Of a stretch of DNA of 64,000 nucleotides, positions 48,535 to 57,383 are shown piece by piece (position 1 is the stretch's first letter; the number at the start of each line of letters is the position of its first letter). This DNA is from Maniola hyperantus (taxonomy: Eukaryota > Arthropoda > Insecta > Lepidoptera > Nymphalidae): the NCBI RefSeq assembly GCF_902806685.2, contig NC_048545.1, positions 9,349,852 to 9,413,851 of the forward strand, given 5' to 3'. Below the pieces are notes generated by a model, which saw only the letters and a program-made list of their open reading frames with translations, was not told the DNA's origin and ran no database searches. The position numbers and the translations under genes are program-made.

Positions 48535-51500
48535 CTGAAACAAAATAAGTTATTTTAATATTTTTAAACTTTTTGGTCTGCACAATACATTTCACATTTT
48601 TTTCCTATATACAAGTTAACCCTTGACTGCGATCTCACTTGGTGGTAAGTGAAGATGCAGTCTAAGAAGAAGAAGTCTTCTAAGATGGTACGCGCTAACC
48701 TGGAAGGGTTATGCCGTATGGCTGTAAAGTCCATACCCCTGGTCGATTTCTACGCGGCATCACACCGGAACGCTAAATCGCTTGGCGGCTGGTAGGGTTG
48801 GTTTTGGTAGGATGGTAGGGTGGTAACTTGTAGTCTCCCACCCTATTTACTTAAAAAACCTACTAAATTAAAAAAAAAAATGTTTTTTATCGACTGTAAT
48901 TTGGAATTAATTTATATATATATATATATATATATTTTTTAAATAGATATAGCGAGCAAGCGAGCAGGCGGGTCACCTGATGTTAAGTGATTACCGCCGC
49001 CCATGAACATTTGCAGCACCAGAGGAGCCGCCGATGCGTTGCCGGCCTTTTAGGAATTTGTTGGTCCGCCCCTTGAATAACCCCATAATTTTTGCTGTCT
49101 AAAGCGGACTTGTTAAACATTCTTTAAAAAAATGTTTTAAACTTTTTTTACTCAACAAATTTGTCCATACTCAATATGAAAACTTTAAGTACTTAGTATT
49201 TTTTGAAGAAAGTAATTTAATTCTATGAAAACACTTACCTCGTAAGGCGGTGGTGGCAGTATATCATTTAGATTTATTTGACAGCCTTGCTCGGACCGCG
49301 CCATATTCGAATATCGTCCCGATCCTGACTGAATGGGAATTTTAAAACTATTCTCCCTTCCTAGCCAATGCCATTGGGGATAGTCGTATTCTAATTCACT
49401 AGCGGGACATACTTTACTCTTGTCCTGTCTACTCCTCGATCCTGATCTATTAGTGTGACATGAACCACAATCATCTTCGACTATATTTACATCACTGTGT
49501 AGGTTCTCATGTCTCAATTCCCTGTAATCTTTTGTGGATCTGCTGGATGTGCTGTGGCAACATGTCGAACATTCTCCATTGGAATATTGAATGCTGCCAT
49601 TGCATGATCTTACTATACTATTGTTGTGAGATCGTCTTTCCGGACAACTTCGGGCATCTCCGATATCAGCATTATCCTGTGAGAAATTTTTTAACGTCAT
49701 TTTAATTCTAATTAAAAAAGAATAAAGAAAAAAAAATTATTCATAAATTTTCTCTAATTAATAATGCTGTTTGAGTGTAATGTTTAGATCATGATCAACC
49801 CATCGCCGCGCCGGCCCATTACAAGCATGGATCTTCCTTAGACTGAGAAAGTTTTAGGCCATAGTCCGCTGCGCTGAGCAAGTGTGGATTGGCAGACTTT
49901 ACACACCTTTCAGAATATTGTAGAGAACTCTCAAACATGCAGGTTTCCTCAAGACATTTTCCTTCACCGATAAATAAAGTGATATAAAATTGCTTAAAAC
50001 GCACACAACTTCGTAAAGTTAGAGGTCAGTGCCCGGTATCAAACTCCCGACCTCCCGAACAGCAGGCCACCTTCTTAACCACTAAGTTATCACAGCCTCT
50101 CATGAGTCTTACTGAATGTTTAAATAATGATAATGTTATTTGCAAATCAGATAGGCACATACGTCTTCTTATCATTTTCATAAGTCAACAACAAAATTCT
50201 CATAATGCTTATCATAAGGTACCTTGAAATTAAGTTCAGTATAAATAGCGCTGGATGCGTACGGTTCCGGTGGGCCCCTTTTAATTCTATCTACACTTGA
50301 AGCATCTAACCCTTGGATAGAATTCTGTGGTAGACAGTATTCTGGCTCAACGTTCATAATATTTGGTGAGTGACCACCTAGAAATAGAAGAAGAATTTCA
50401 TATATGTACCTTACAATTAATGTTTGATCAAATGTGACTTCAAATACAGGGAGTAATTACATAACGCTGAAAAAACTTAAATACTTGTAGTTTTAGTGAT
50501 TTAGTATTTTTCAAACCCGTAATGTATAGCGTGCAAAACTCGGGGTCAATGCCCCGCCTACCACACGGCATTGACCCCGCGGGACCTAACTACGCAACGG
50601 TTTTGCTAGCATGCTAATTACATCCCGTATTTGAAAAAAAATGGCTGTTGTATACCTTGCAATAAACTTTGATGACAGCTCGTGACATCTAATCCAGAAT
50701 CTGGAGGCGCAAACACCGGTCGATCTCTGAGCCAAATCGTATCTTTATTCAATAGACACTGTTGAGCCGTAACAATAGACTGACCTACAACGGAGATCAC
50801 TATTTCAATTCCATGTATCATAGAGAGGCTAACAAATTGATAAATGATTCTTTATTGATATATCACTTACCGGTCGACTTCTTTCTTTGAATGTTGTTAC
50901 GGCGCTTGATGTAATAGATACTAACGATGCCAATTACAATGATGGAGAATAGAGTTAGCGCTAAGGCAAGTAACCATGTCTCATGAAGCAAATGCGGGAT
51001 CGATGCGTCATTTGGTGGTTCAGTCCTAAAAATACATAATATTATGTTAGTTTGTACGGACGAACTTTATAAGCGTCTCATATTCAGTATTGATTTTTTT
51101 AAATTTGTTGCTGCAATGGTCTCTATCGTCGAAGTACCTAATGAACAAAAACATTAAATTTTTTATTGTTGGGTTTTTTGACAGCGCAATTATTGTATGA
51201 TGATTTTGTATGATTGCTTTGTGAGTTATCTAAAAAACAAAGTCTGATTTTTTTTAGTTCAGTGTTATCAATAATTGATATACAATTTATAAGGCTCGTG
51301 CCATGATCACAGTCATAGTGGCGTGACCGTCCTTTTCAATTAGAAATCACATTTTGGATAGTCTTTTACTTTTTTTTATATATCAATGTTACTTGACACC
51401 CGTACATTGGTCACGCTTGTCACTCGTGAGGGTCGTGGTTTGAAATCTAATCAAGGAAAAGGGGAGAAAGGAGCAAGCTTGTCAAAGTTGGACGCTAATC

Positions 51501-54500
51501 TCCGGATCGATCCATCCTTAGTTTAAACGGGTTTAATAAATGTAGACACCTTCACAAGCATACAGTCAACATAGAATCAAAATGCTTCTGAATATTTTAA
51601 ATTATAATTTATAAAATTATACGGCCACAGGCACAGGTGAAGTCATTCCATTAAAATTGAACCTTTATAGTTTGCGTTAATTAACAAACTTTAAAAACTA
51701 ATAAAAACTTGTGACCGTATATTTTTTTACTATCAACGATCGCTTGTGGCCGTCTAGACATTTCTAATTGTGTTTTCTAAAAACATAAATATAAGAATTT
51801 TCACCATAGGAAAAATAATGGAGGAATTGTAAACTGCACAGTGTGACTAATTCCGTTGTGCACAATCTCTAAACTAAACTAAAATGACATGTCTAAATCT
51901 ATTGCTCTATTAATCTATTGGTATTCCTTTCATAATGTTGCTTGTGGAAGAGTATAACACTAGATTTAGACCTGTTAATTAAGTTTAGTTTAGTTTAGAG
52001 ATTGTGTACAATAGAATCGGCCCCAATTTCAACTTATAAAATTATTATAGTTATCATGACAGTTTTAGCAATCTAACCTGATGTAGGATAATATGGTGGA
52101 AATTAAATAATACCTAAATAACCTTAACTTGCAAAATATGTACCTACGTTACAAAATATACGACAGTATTAAAAGTTGAACTACTTACTGCACATAATGT
52201 CTCTGCGATTGCATGGGCAGCATGTGAATCTGTGCGGGTGCGCTAAATGGTCCGTGCCCACTGCGGGTGACCGCTGCGGCGCGCGCACTGTAGCGGCCTC
52301 CGGCTCGCAGCGAGCTAGCCGCTGCAGCACGCGTACGCGCGCCGAGCGACATTTGACCCACTACTCTACCGCTGTTACCGTTTCCCACGCGAATCTCGAT
52401 CTAAACCCCACATGAAAAATTGAATTTTCTATCACAACGCAAGCTAATCTGCCAAATAATATAATGGGTGACGACAAGCTGCGATCTTTTCATACGTTGT
52501 GTATGTAGCCTAGGGTGAAAAAAATATATTTGACTCAAAACCATAAATATAAACGGTCTCAATCATTATTTATATAATAATAATAAAAACCTAAACATAA
52601 AATAATTATTTCATTATTACAAGATGCCCGCGACTTATATGCCCGCGTGGATTTAGTCTGCTTTTAAAAATCCCCTGGGAACTCTTTGCTTTTCCGGGAT
52701 AAAAAGTAGCACATGTTTCCGAAATTAAAACTATTTCTTAATTAACGTCAAAATCGGTTGCACTAATGGACAGTGAAAATGTGACATAGAAAGACACACT
52801 TTTGCATTTACTAATATTAGTATAGTACGTGACAGGTCGAGATGCCAGTCAGGGTATAAGGCGGGGGAATGCCCCGCACACCCGCACGTCACCCGCGCTA
52901 TCCCGCACCGGGTTAGCGCGGGGGCGGATGTGCGAGGCGCGCCACCGCGATTGCCATTTCGACCTGTCGCGTACTATAGCTAAGGGTTGAAAAACGTAAC
53001 TTAGTAGAAAAAAGGGACAATATAATTAGACAGTAGACAGCTACAGATTATAAAATGAAATCAAAGTTATTGAAACAATAAATTACCACGCATAAATTTT
53101 CATACAAAATTAAAGCTTTCGGTTTCTATTATCGGAATACAAACGTCAAAATATTAAATAAACAATTTAAGGGGCGTAACAGTTTGTATGCTCACCAAAT
53201 AGCCTGTAAGTTGTCCGTTCCAAGTATTCGCAGGTGGCGGTTCCCAGCGTATCCACGCTGATGTTGCGTTAATTACACCCGCTGTCACGCTTTGGGGCGG
53301 GGCTGATGGCACTAAAATAACAAAATGCATTATACTAGCATACAGAACACTTAGGGCTAATTTATATAATAAATGTTAGACCCAGAATAAAGTCATATGT
53401 TACTCTCAAATAAACAAATTTTCTCTTCACCTAAGGATAAATAAGATATACCGCCGATTTTGTGGGAATATTGGGCTTATTCTTTGGATAAAATCAAACT
53501 GACGTATTACCTCAGCTTTTGAAAATTGAAAATTGAATGATTTTACTCATTCTTTTGACTCACTTAAACATGCCATAATTATCATCATTATCATGATCAA
53601 GCCATCGCCGGCTCACTACAGAGCGGTAGGTAAATGTAGCGGTTAATTTTATTCTTGGTATAGGTATTCCCGGATAACGCCGCCGTTGTTGAAATTGGGC
53701 CTTAGTATACAAAACATCTAATAACATGACAAACCGATACAAAATAAAACTCACCGTCCTCATCCGTATAACCCGTCATCGAATTAGAAGGTTTCCCAAG
53801 CAGCATTTTATAGAACGGCATAAGAAAAATATCGTACTCTGTATACGACGTCAACCCTGATAATATGTAGCTCGATGACCCACTGTTATCAACGTTTGTC
53901 AAAGATCCATTAGAACACAAATCTACTTGAGACGAATTCAATATTGTTATCTCTTCAGTACTATTGCGCCAGTTCAAAGAAGTTCCATTGTACCAAATCT
54001 TTACTCCCTCCAAATATTCATTGTAATCTGTTAACACCTAAAATTGTTTGAATGTTTCTTAAGTTATATACATTTCACAATCGATTAATATTGCGTATAA
54101 CAACGAATACTCACGTCCCAAACAACTTTCAGAGAGCTTGACGACAAAGTTTCCACCCTCCTTAGGACTAAAACGTTTTGTTGTAAATACTTCCTCGCTT
54201 GAACAAACTCATACTCTGTCATACGAACCTTGTGTTCGTAATTATTGCCAAAGTTTTCGTCAGAGGAATGTACCTTCAGTGGATTATTGGTTTTCTTTAA
54301 CACATTTAGATAAGCCTCTTGCATAACACTACCGGCCGCATTTACAGCAATACAGATAACCCTTCCGCCGTGTTCCACTTTAGCACCGTCCAGATAAAGT
54401 AAACTCGAATTACTTCTAGTGCACTCAGGAAATAGTAGAGAGTCTTCATTGCCTTCGAGGATCCAAAACGTAGTAGGTGTCGGTAAGCCTTTAGCTTCAC

Positions 54501-57365
54501 AGGGAATGGATACGACATCACCCTCCCATGCGGTCAAATTGGACGGTATCTGCGTGAAGTGCGGTAAGGCTGGAACAGATGGCCGTATTAAAATAGCTCT
54601 AAATAGATATCAAAAATACACACGCAATAAAATCAAACCGAATAAAAAAGTAGGGCTCACAGTAAACGGTTAGTGAAGCGCTAGCGATGCTCGTACCAGC
54701 ATGGCTGTCGGCGCGGCAGGAATAGATACCCGCGTCGGATGCGGACACCTGTTCCAACCGTAATAGTCCTCGTATTATTGTTGCATGGGACGGCAAGACG
54801 CCGTCTTCCTTGACCCATGTTATTTTAACGCTTGTATCATAGCTCTACAAACAAATCAATATGAATTTAGCTTTCAGTCATCTTTCAGTGGAATAATTCG
54901 GTTTTGGAGATTTATTTTTGAGACAAAACAGTTGTAGATTTGTTTTTTAAGTTCCCAGTTAATGTTTAACAGATTGTTTATTTTAATAATACATATCGCA
55001 CCTCTAGATCAAAACTGTTCCAACTCTAAACTCTTGACCTTTTGAGATAATCTCATTTTGTAGTTCCAGATTCGATTATTTGTACAGAAATAAAACTGTA
55101 AACGTAACTGTAACGCTTCAAAACGCAATAATTCACTCAAAATATTTTTATTTTATTTTAATAGCTTCTGTAGATTATCAAAATTCAGTTTGTCTTAATT
55201 TCTAAAAAAAAAGTGTTTTGTAGTTGAAACAATTTTGATACAAGGGTACACGATTATTATGATATGTTTCACTATTTACCTGGCAATTAAATTCCACATT
55301 TTGTCCAACTAAAGCTGTTACATTACTAGGCTTAACAACAAAGTGGGGCCGCCTTAAAACAATTAACGCCGCAGCTCTGGACTGTCGCTCGCCTGCTATA
55401 TTCGAGGCGACGCATCTGAATAGACCACTATCATTTGGCAGTGTTTCTAGAATTTTTAAGCTACCAGTTTCTGTTATGGTTACCCTGAAATAATTTTTAC
55501 GTTACAAACTGAAACAACAACATTAAGGAGATCGAAGAGAGATTTAGGGGCTCCAAGTTACCTAATCAGATAATAGTAAAATCTAGATACAATTCGGTTA
55601 CCTCTTTTAAAGACAAAATTATTATTTTCTAGTTTACTAATCGTGGGAAAAATATTGACAGTTCTTTTGAAACTTCTTTGTTTTTGACAAAACTAAGTTT
55701 GTGAAATGTTTCATTAAACTTTGTAACATAATATTATTACCTCCCATTAACTTCAATATCATACAGTTGACCGTCTTTCAACCAATGCACGGATGGGTCC
55801 GGAACGCCTCGAGGTGGCATACATTCTAATAAAGCCGGTTCCCCCGCAGCTACTTGCACATCTCTAGGTTCAACCCGAAAGTCATCACGTAGAACTAAAA
55901 TAAACGTAGAAACATTACTACAATGAAATAAATACTTTTCGAGAGGCACACAAGTAAGGCTAAAATAATGAAGAGAAGTAAAAGTAACCAAATAACGTGG
56001 AGTATTGAAACTTTGCATATATTTTATGGTTTCATTCAAAAAGTCTTGTCTAAATCTTGTTTGTGAAATCGACAAGCTCCTGGGATACTTATAAAAAGTT
56101 GTGGCGAAGAATCTAGGAAGTGGAAGCCTATTAACCCAAGAAAACTCCTACTTTATTAACGCAAAAAAGTAAGCCTTAGCAATGAGGAATATGGCGCAGA
56201 GAGAGGCCCCTTAAGTAAGTAGTAGGTAATCAATAAAGTGAAATGTCGATTTTTGTTTAAAAATATTTTTTCGGCAAATTTTATGCTTTACCTCTGACAC
56301 CTAAAAGTTGATTCAATGAAATTTATTTAATAAAACACTGACTAATTTATATCGCATGTTTATTAATAAAATTATACTCAAAGACCTTTCTTTCTTAGTA
56401 ATTTCGCAACGAAATGAAATGTGGAGTGATAAGTTGGTACAATAAAACTAACAGTTATGAATCTTACCGGCAACATTTAATGAAGCGTTCTGGCTTACAG
56501 CCTCCCCGGCTATATTGCGGGCCACACACCAATAAATCCCCTCATCACTCTCCTTCTTGCCCCGGTTCACCCTACGATGACAGAGGAAATGTTACTTACA
56601 CTCAGGGAAAATGATTTTTACGGCTTTGTTTTTTTTTAGAACTACTTGCATGATGCTAGATTGAGAAATGTTTATATACAGAGTTATAGTATATTGTGAC
56701 ACAGTGGATGCTGCTGAAAACTCCATATTTCAATTATAGCCAACTTCAATAAGTCCTAAGAACATTTTTTTTTATCATAATAAAATTTTCTCAAGAACGT
56801 ACGAGATCAGACTCCTTCATGATCGAAATTGTAAGCTTTTTGCCGGAACTAGTTGTTTAACTGACTTGCTGAGGACTGTTTCGGCTGCAAATCATGAGTT
56901 TTGACCTTTGTCCTAGGTATGGCCAAAAAAACCATTGGGTCGCATAGAGATCAGAACCGTTAAATTCATAACTGTAATAAAAGTTTCTTGATAGAAAAAC
57001 GCAATGCCTACCTATTTTTGGCCCAACCCAGGAATCAAACCCAATATCTCGTCATCCGCAGTCGAACATGCTAACCGCTAGACCAACGAAGCAAGTTCAG
57101 ACCAGCCAAATAATATTCGTATACATATATATGCAGATATATTCAGTCAGTATTTTAGCTTTACACACTTACTTTAAAAACAACAGACCGTCTTCTAATA
57201 GCACTCTGTGACCGTCCTCTGCCGGAGGCAAGGGTGCGCCATCTTTGTACCAATGCACGGTGGGCTTGGGTCTTCCCTCTACCACGCACCTCAGCGTCGC
57301 TGGCTCACTTCGACCGGAAACCGTGGTGGATGGGTGCTCTTTTATACGTGGTGCTCGATTTTGCG
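48502..57365 (-). CDS. robo: Roundabout (Robo)-family axon-guidance receptor, 5'-partial, 14 exons
   Basis: Spliced model, exons in transcript order: 57365-57173, 56571-56468, 55894-55741, 55484-55280, 54844-54661, 54569-54115, 54037-53755, 53311-53196, 52400-52189, 51025-50871, 50784-50656, 50377-50223, 49676-49239, 48534-48502. Every junction has AG/GT and the phases agree, giving 937 codons after an incomplete first codon. Domains by residue of this fragment: Ig1 4-98, Ig2 100-193, Ig3 194-280, Ig4 281-370, linker 371-411, FN3 412-525, FN3 526-625, transmembrane helix 652-674, cytoplasmic tail 675-937. Family hallmarks are RDDFRVEP at the start of Ig2, VPSAPPQSVT at the last FN3, PEPYASSAIYTEL (CC1-like) and DILPPPPYE (CC2-like). 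Robo proteins are Slit receptors on growth cones and other cells; Ig1 is the main Slit-binding domain. The CC2-like motif favours the Robo1 class over fly Robo2/3, which lack CC2. Ig5 and FN3-1 are absent. The start codon and signal peptide are not in the model. The family call is secure; the paralog is not. Confidence 0.93.
48615..48845 (+). mobile_element. Dispersed repeat in the last Robo intron or 3' region
   Basis: 'CTTGACTGCGATCTCACTTG', 'GTGGTAAGTGAAGATGCAGT', 'CTAACCTGGAAGGGTTATGC' and 'CGGCATCACACCGGAACGCT'. A fragment of it recurs at 12223-12275. Confidence 0.65.
48911..48936. repeat. (TA)n microsatellite
   Basis: About 24 bp of uninterrupted TA repeats in a Robo intron, adjacent to a dispersed repeat. 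Confidence 0.9.
48945..49080 (+). mobile_element. Dispersed repeat (GAGCAGGCGGGTCACCTGATG family)
   Basis: 'CGGGTCACCTGATGTTAAGT', 'CATGAACATTTGCAGCACCA' and 'GCCGATGCGTTGCCGGCCTT', a common lepidopteran interspersed sequence. It is in the intron before the candidate last Robo exon. Confidence 0.6.
49239..49676 (-). CDS. robo: Robo exon: Ser/Cys-rich cytoplasmic tail with CC2-like LPPPP motif
   Basis: 438 nt in phase 0, residues 782-927. The polypeptide is hydrophilic and rich in Ser, Asn, Arg and Cys (for example SNGECSTCCHSTSSRSTKDY), with an aromatic patch YDYPQWHWLGRE. It ends in INLNDILPPPPYE. LPPPP is the CC2-type ligand for the EVH1 domain of Enabled/VASP proteins, known from Robo1-type receptors. 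Acceptor AATTTCTCACAG; donor TACGAG|GTAAGTG. The middle of the exon has no recognisable family similarity. Confidence 0.88.
49788..50097 (-). mobile_element. tRNA-derived SINE inside a Robo intron
   Basis: Same family. The minus-strand head contains 'GATAACTTAGTGGTTAAGAA' and 'GGTCGGGAGTTTGATACCGG', and the end is 'GGTTGATCATGATC'. It fills more than half of the 546-bp intron between the CC1 and LPPPP exons and lies in the same orientation as the gene. Confidence 0.82.
50223..50377 (-). CDS. robo: Robo exon: cytoplasmic CC1-like motif
   Basis: 155 nt. Encodes GHSPNIMNVEPEYCLPQNSI then a Ser/Asp-rich stretch and RGPPEPYASSAIYTELNFK. P-x-PYA-S/T-S/T-x-I is the conserved CC1 motif of Robo tails; the tyrosine there (Tyr769 in this model) is the family's Abl phosphorylation site, and a second tyrosine (Tyr775) lies in an AIYTEL context. 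Acceptor CTATTTCTAG; donor TTCAAG|GTACC, phase 0. Confidence 0.9.
50446..50630 (+). mobile_element. TIR element copy filling a Robo intron
   Basis: 'ACAGGGAGTAATTACATAAC' at the left, 'GTGATTTAGTATTTTTCAAA' and 'GGGGTCAATGCCCCGCCTAC' inside, 'GCTAATTACATCCCGTAT' at the right. It takes up 185 of the 278 bp between exons 50377 and 50656, ending 26 bp from a donor site. Confidence 0.78.
50656..50784 (-). CDS. robo: Robo exon: juxtamembrane cytoplasmic segment
   Basis: 129 nt. Encodes QSIVTAQQCLLNKDTIWLRD then RPVFAPPDSG and a Ser/Cys-containing end. The short DTIWL motif resembles the conserved 'ETIWI' stretch in Robo cytoplasmic tails. The acceptor (CCGTTGTAG|GT) has a weak pyrimidine tract; it was chosen because it alone keeps the phase open. 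The open frame continues upstream past it. Donor GCAAG|GTATAC. Confidence 0.83.
50871..51025 (-). CDS. robo: Robo exon: transmembrane segment
   Basis: Encodes the ectodomain stalk TEPPNDASIPHLLHET, the single membrane helix WLLALALTLFSIIVIGIVSI plus YYI (residues 652-674), and a basic stop-transfer stretch KRRNNIQRKKSTG. It fits a type I membrane receptor with a cytoplasmic C terminus. Acceptor TTTTTAG, donor ACCG|GTAAGTG. Both phases agree with the neighbouring exons. Confidence 0.93.
51848..52021. mobile_element. MITE (ACAATCTCTAAACTAAACT ends), copy 2, in a Robo intron
   Basis: 'AATTCCGTTGTGCACAATCT' facing 'AGATTGTGTACAATAGAATC', with inner 'ATGTCTAAATCTATTGCTCT' and 'ACACTAGATTTAGACCTGTT'. 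It lies in the intron upstream of the transmembrane exon. Confidence 0.78.
52189..52400 (-). CDS. robo: Robo exon: last FN3 domain, second half
   Basis: 212 nt, phase 0 in, phase 2 out. Encodes IEIRVGNGNSGRVVGQ, an Ala/Arg-rich stretch, GGRYSARAAAVTRSGHGPFS and APAQIHMLPMQSQRHYVQ. G..Y...AAA.T..G.GP.S.P matches the end of Robo FN3-3. The exon is much more GC-rich than its surroundings, with Ala/Arg/Gly codons ending in G or C. Acceptor GGGGTTTAG; donor GTGCA|GTAAGTAG. Confidence 0.92.
52618..52818 (+). mobile_element. Helitron-like repeat in a Robo intron
   Basis: 'ACAAGATGCCCGCGACTTAT', 'TTGCTTTTCCGGGATAAAAA', 'AAAATCGGTTGCACTAATGG', 'AAGACACACTTTTGCATTTA', ending CTAATATTAGTATAG, where foldback copy 6 begins. 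Confidence 0.72.
52821..52978 (+). mobile_element. GC-rich foldback MITE, copy 6, in a Robo intron
   Basis: TATAGTACGTGACAGGTCGA at the left and CGACCTGTCGCGTACTATAG at the right, with internal 'CGCACGTCACCCGCGCTATC'. It directly follows a Helitron-like repeat in the intron between the two halves of the last FN3. Confidence 0.8.
53196..53311 (-). CDS. robo: Robo exon: last FN3 domain, first half
   Basis: 116 nt. Encodes VPSAPPQSVTAGVINATSAW followed by IRWEPPPANTWNGQLTGYL. APSAPPQ.V.....NST...W.PPP...NG...GY is the standard opening of the membrane-proximal (third) Robo FN3. Acceptor TTATTTTAG; donor TATTTG|GTGAGCAT, phase 0. Confidence 0.94.
53581..53627 (-). mobile_element. SINE 3' fragment in a Robo intron
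   Basis: 'ATCATCATTATCATGATCAA' then 'GCCATCGCCGGCTCACTACA' matches the 3' end of the tRNA-derived SINE family. Confidence 0.65.
53755..54037 (-). CDS. robo: Robo exon: FN3 domain (FN3-2-like), remainder
   Basis: Phase 0 entry at ACAATTTTAG|GTG. Encodes VLTDYNEYLEGVKIWYNGTS, a Ser/Asn-rich insert with several N-glycosylation sequons (NGT, NST, NSS, NGS), then SYTEYDIFLMPFYKMLLGKP and TGYTDED. The pattern 'Y.EG..I.Y ... Y.I...PF....GK.S' followed by an E-D junction matches the second FN3 of Robo proteins. Donor GAGGACG|GTGAG. Confidence 0.92.
54115..54569 (-). CDS. robo: Robo exon: Ig4 joined to linker and start of an FN3 domain
   Basis: 455 nt, the longest coding exon. Residues 281-370 form an Ig domain like Robo Ig4: PHFTQIPSNLTAWEGD, Cys303, TTFWILEGNEDSLLFPE, Cys352, NAAGSVMQEAYLNVL. 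The usual D-x-G-x-Y-x-C is degenerate (EHGGRVIC), and there is an extra cysteine at 329. Residues 371-411 are an acidic/polar linker ending EFVQARKYLQQN, like the linker that normally precedes the second FN3 in Robo. Residues 412-431 (ETLSSSSLKVVWD) start an FN3. The family's Ig5 and FN3-1 would normally lie between Ig4 and this linker, and no intron interrupts the exon. Donor GGGAC|GTGAGTATT. Confidence 0.93.
54661..54844 (-). CDS. robo: Robo exon: rest of Ig3
   Basis: Phase 0 entry at TTTGTAG|AGC. Encodes SYDTSVKITWVKEDGVLP, a short connecting stretch, then DAGIYSCRADSHAG (Cys261) and ASASLTVY. The Ig3 core Cys217-Trp228-Cys261 is intact. The first Cys-Trp spacing is short compared with the G-D-P-x-P type loop usual in Robo Ig3, so this domain is somewhat divergent. 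Donor TTTACT|GTGAGCC leaves one base of Ser280. Confidence 0.92.
55280..55484 (-). CDS. robo: Robo exon: end of Ig2 and start of Ig3
   Basis: 205 nt. Encodes VTITETGSLKILETLPNDSG then FRCVASNIAGE (Ig2 Cys174), followed by RRPHFVVKPSNVTALVGQ and the first Ig3 cysteine (Cys217). Entry completes the split Arg codon AG|G; exit is in phase 0 at GCCAG|GTAAATAG. Joining the end of one Ig to the start of the next in a single exon is normal for this family. Confidence 0.94.
55741..55894 (-). CDS. robo: Robo exon: Ig1-Ig2 junction and first half of Ig2
   Basis: Encodes VLRDDFRVEPRDVQVAAGEP and continues to the WLKDGQLYDIEVNGR stretch, with the first Ig2 cysteine at residue 123 and tryptophan at 136. 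The LRDDFR...P..V.VA.GEPA.LEC...RG.P.P pattern is the most diagnostic Robo signature in the window. Acceptor TTTTAG; donor GGGAG|GTAATAAT. The phase (2 in, 2 out) fits both neighbours. Confidence 0.95.
56468..56571 (-). CDS. robo: Robo exon: second half of Ig1
   Basis: 104 nt, entered in phase 2 and left in phase 1. It encodes KVNRGKKESDEGIYWCVARN and then IAGEAVSQNASLNVA, with Cys79 pairing with Cys26 in the Ig fold. The motif D-E-G-x-Y-x-C-V-A-R-N is typical of Robo Ig1. The acceptor is CTGTCATCGTAG and the donor CCG|GTAAGATTC. Confidence 0.93.
56920..57092 (-). mobile_element. tRNA-derived SINE, third family, in a Robo intron
   Basis: The minus strand reads 'TTGGTCTAGCGGTTAGCATG' (box A) and 'TATTGGGTTTGATTCCTGGG' (box B), then a body toward 'TGCGACCCAATGGTTTTTTT'. 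It lies between the two exons of Ig1, in the same orientation as the gene. The lower boundary is approximate. Confidence 0.7.
57173..57365 (-). CDS. robo: Robo exon: first half of Ig1
   Basis: Codes for residues 1-63 plus two bases of K64. It starts after the acceptor TTTTTCACCCCTTAG and ends at the donor AAA|GTAAGTG. The peptide APRIKEHP, then ATLRCVVEGRPKPTVHWYKDG (Cys26, Trp38), is the classic first half of Robo Ig1, the Slit-binding domain. The first two bases (CG) complete a codon begun in an upstream exon that I cannot find. A SINE tail begins about 19 bp upstream of the acceptor, and an open frame reading into that tail (repeated Met codons) is an artefact. Confidence 0.93.
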
Positions 57366-57383
57366 CTAAGGGGTGAAAAACAT

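Noticed and set aside
48991..49098. Alternative last Robo exon after CGCTTTAG, phase 0, starting TAKIMGLFKGRTNKFLKG
   Set aside because: It lies almost entirely within a common dispersed repeat (48945-49080), and the acceptor is weaker than the one at 48534.
50785..50821. Upstream continuation of the juxtamembrane frame (MIHGIEIVISVV) as coding
   Set aside because: The only phase-compatible acceptor is at 50784; using earlier AGs (near 50830) gives an immediate stop.
54138..54326. Plus-strand frames overlapping Robo exons (also 54419-54673, 49460-49705, 52176-52415)
   Set aside because: Shadows of the minus-strand Robo exons.
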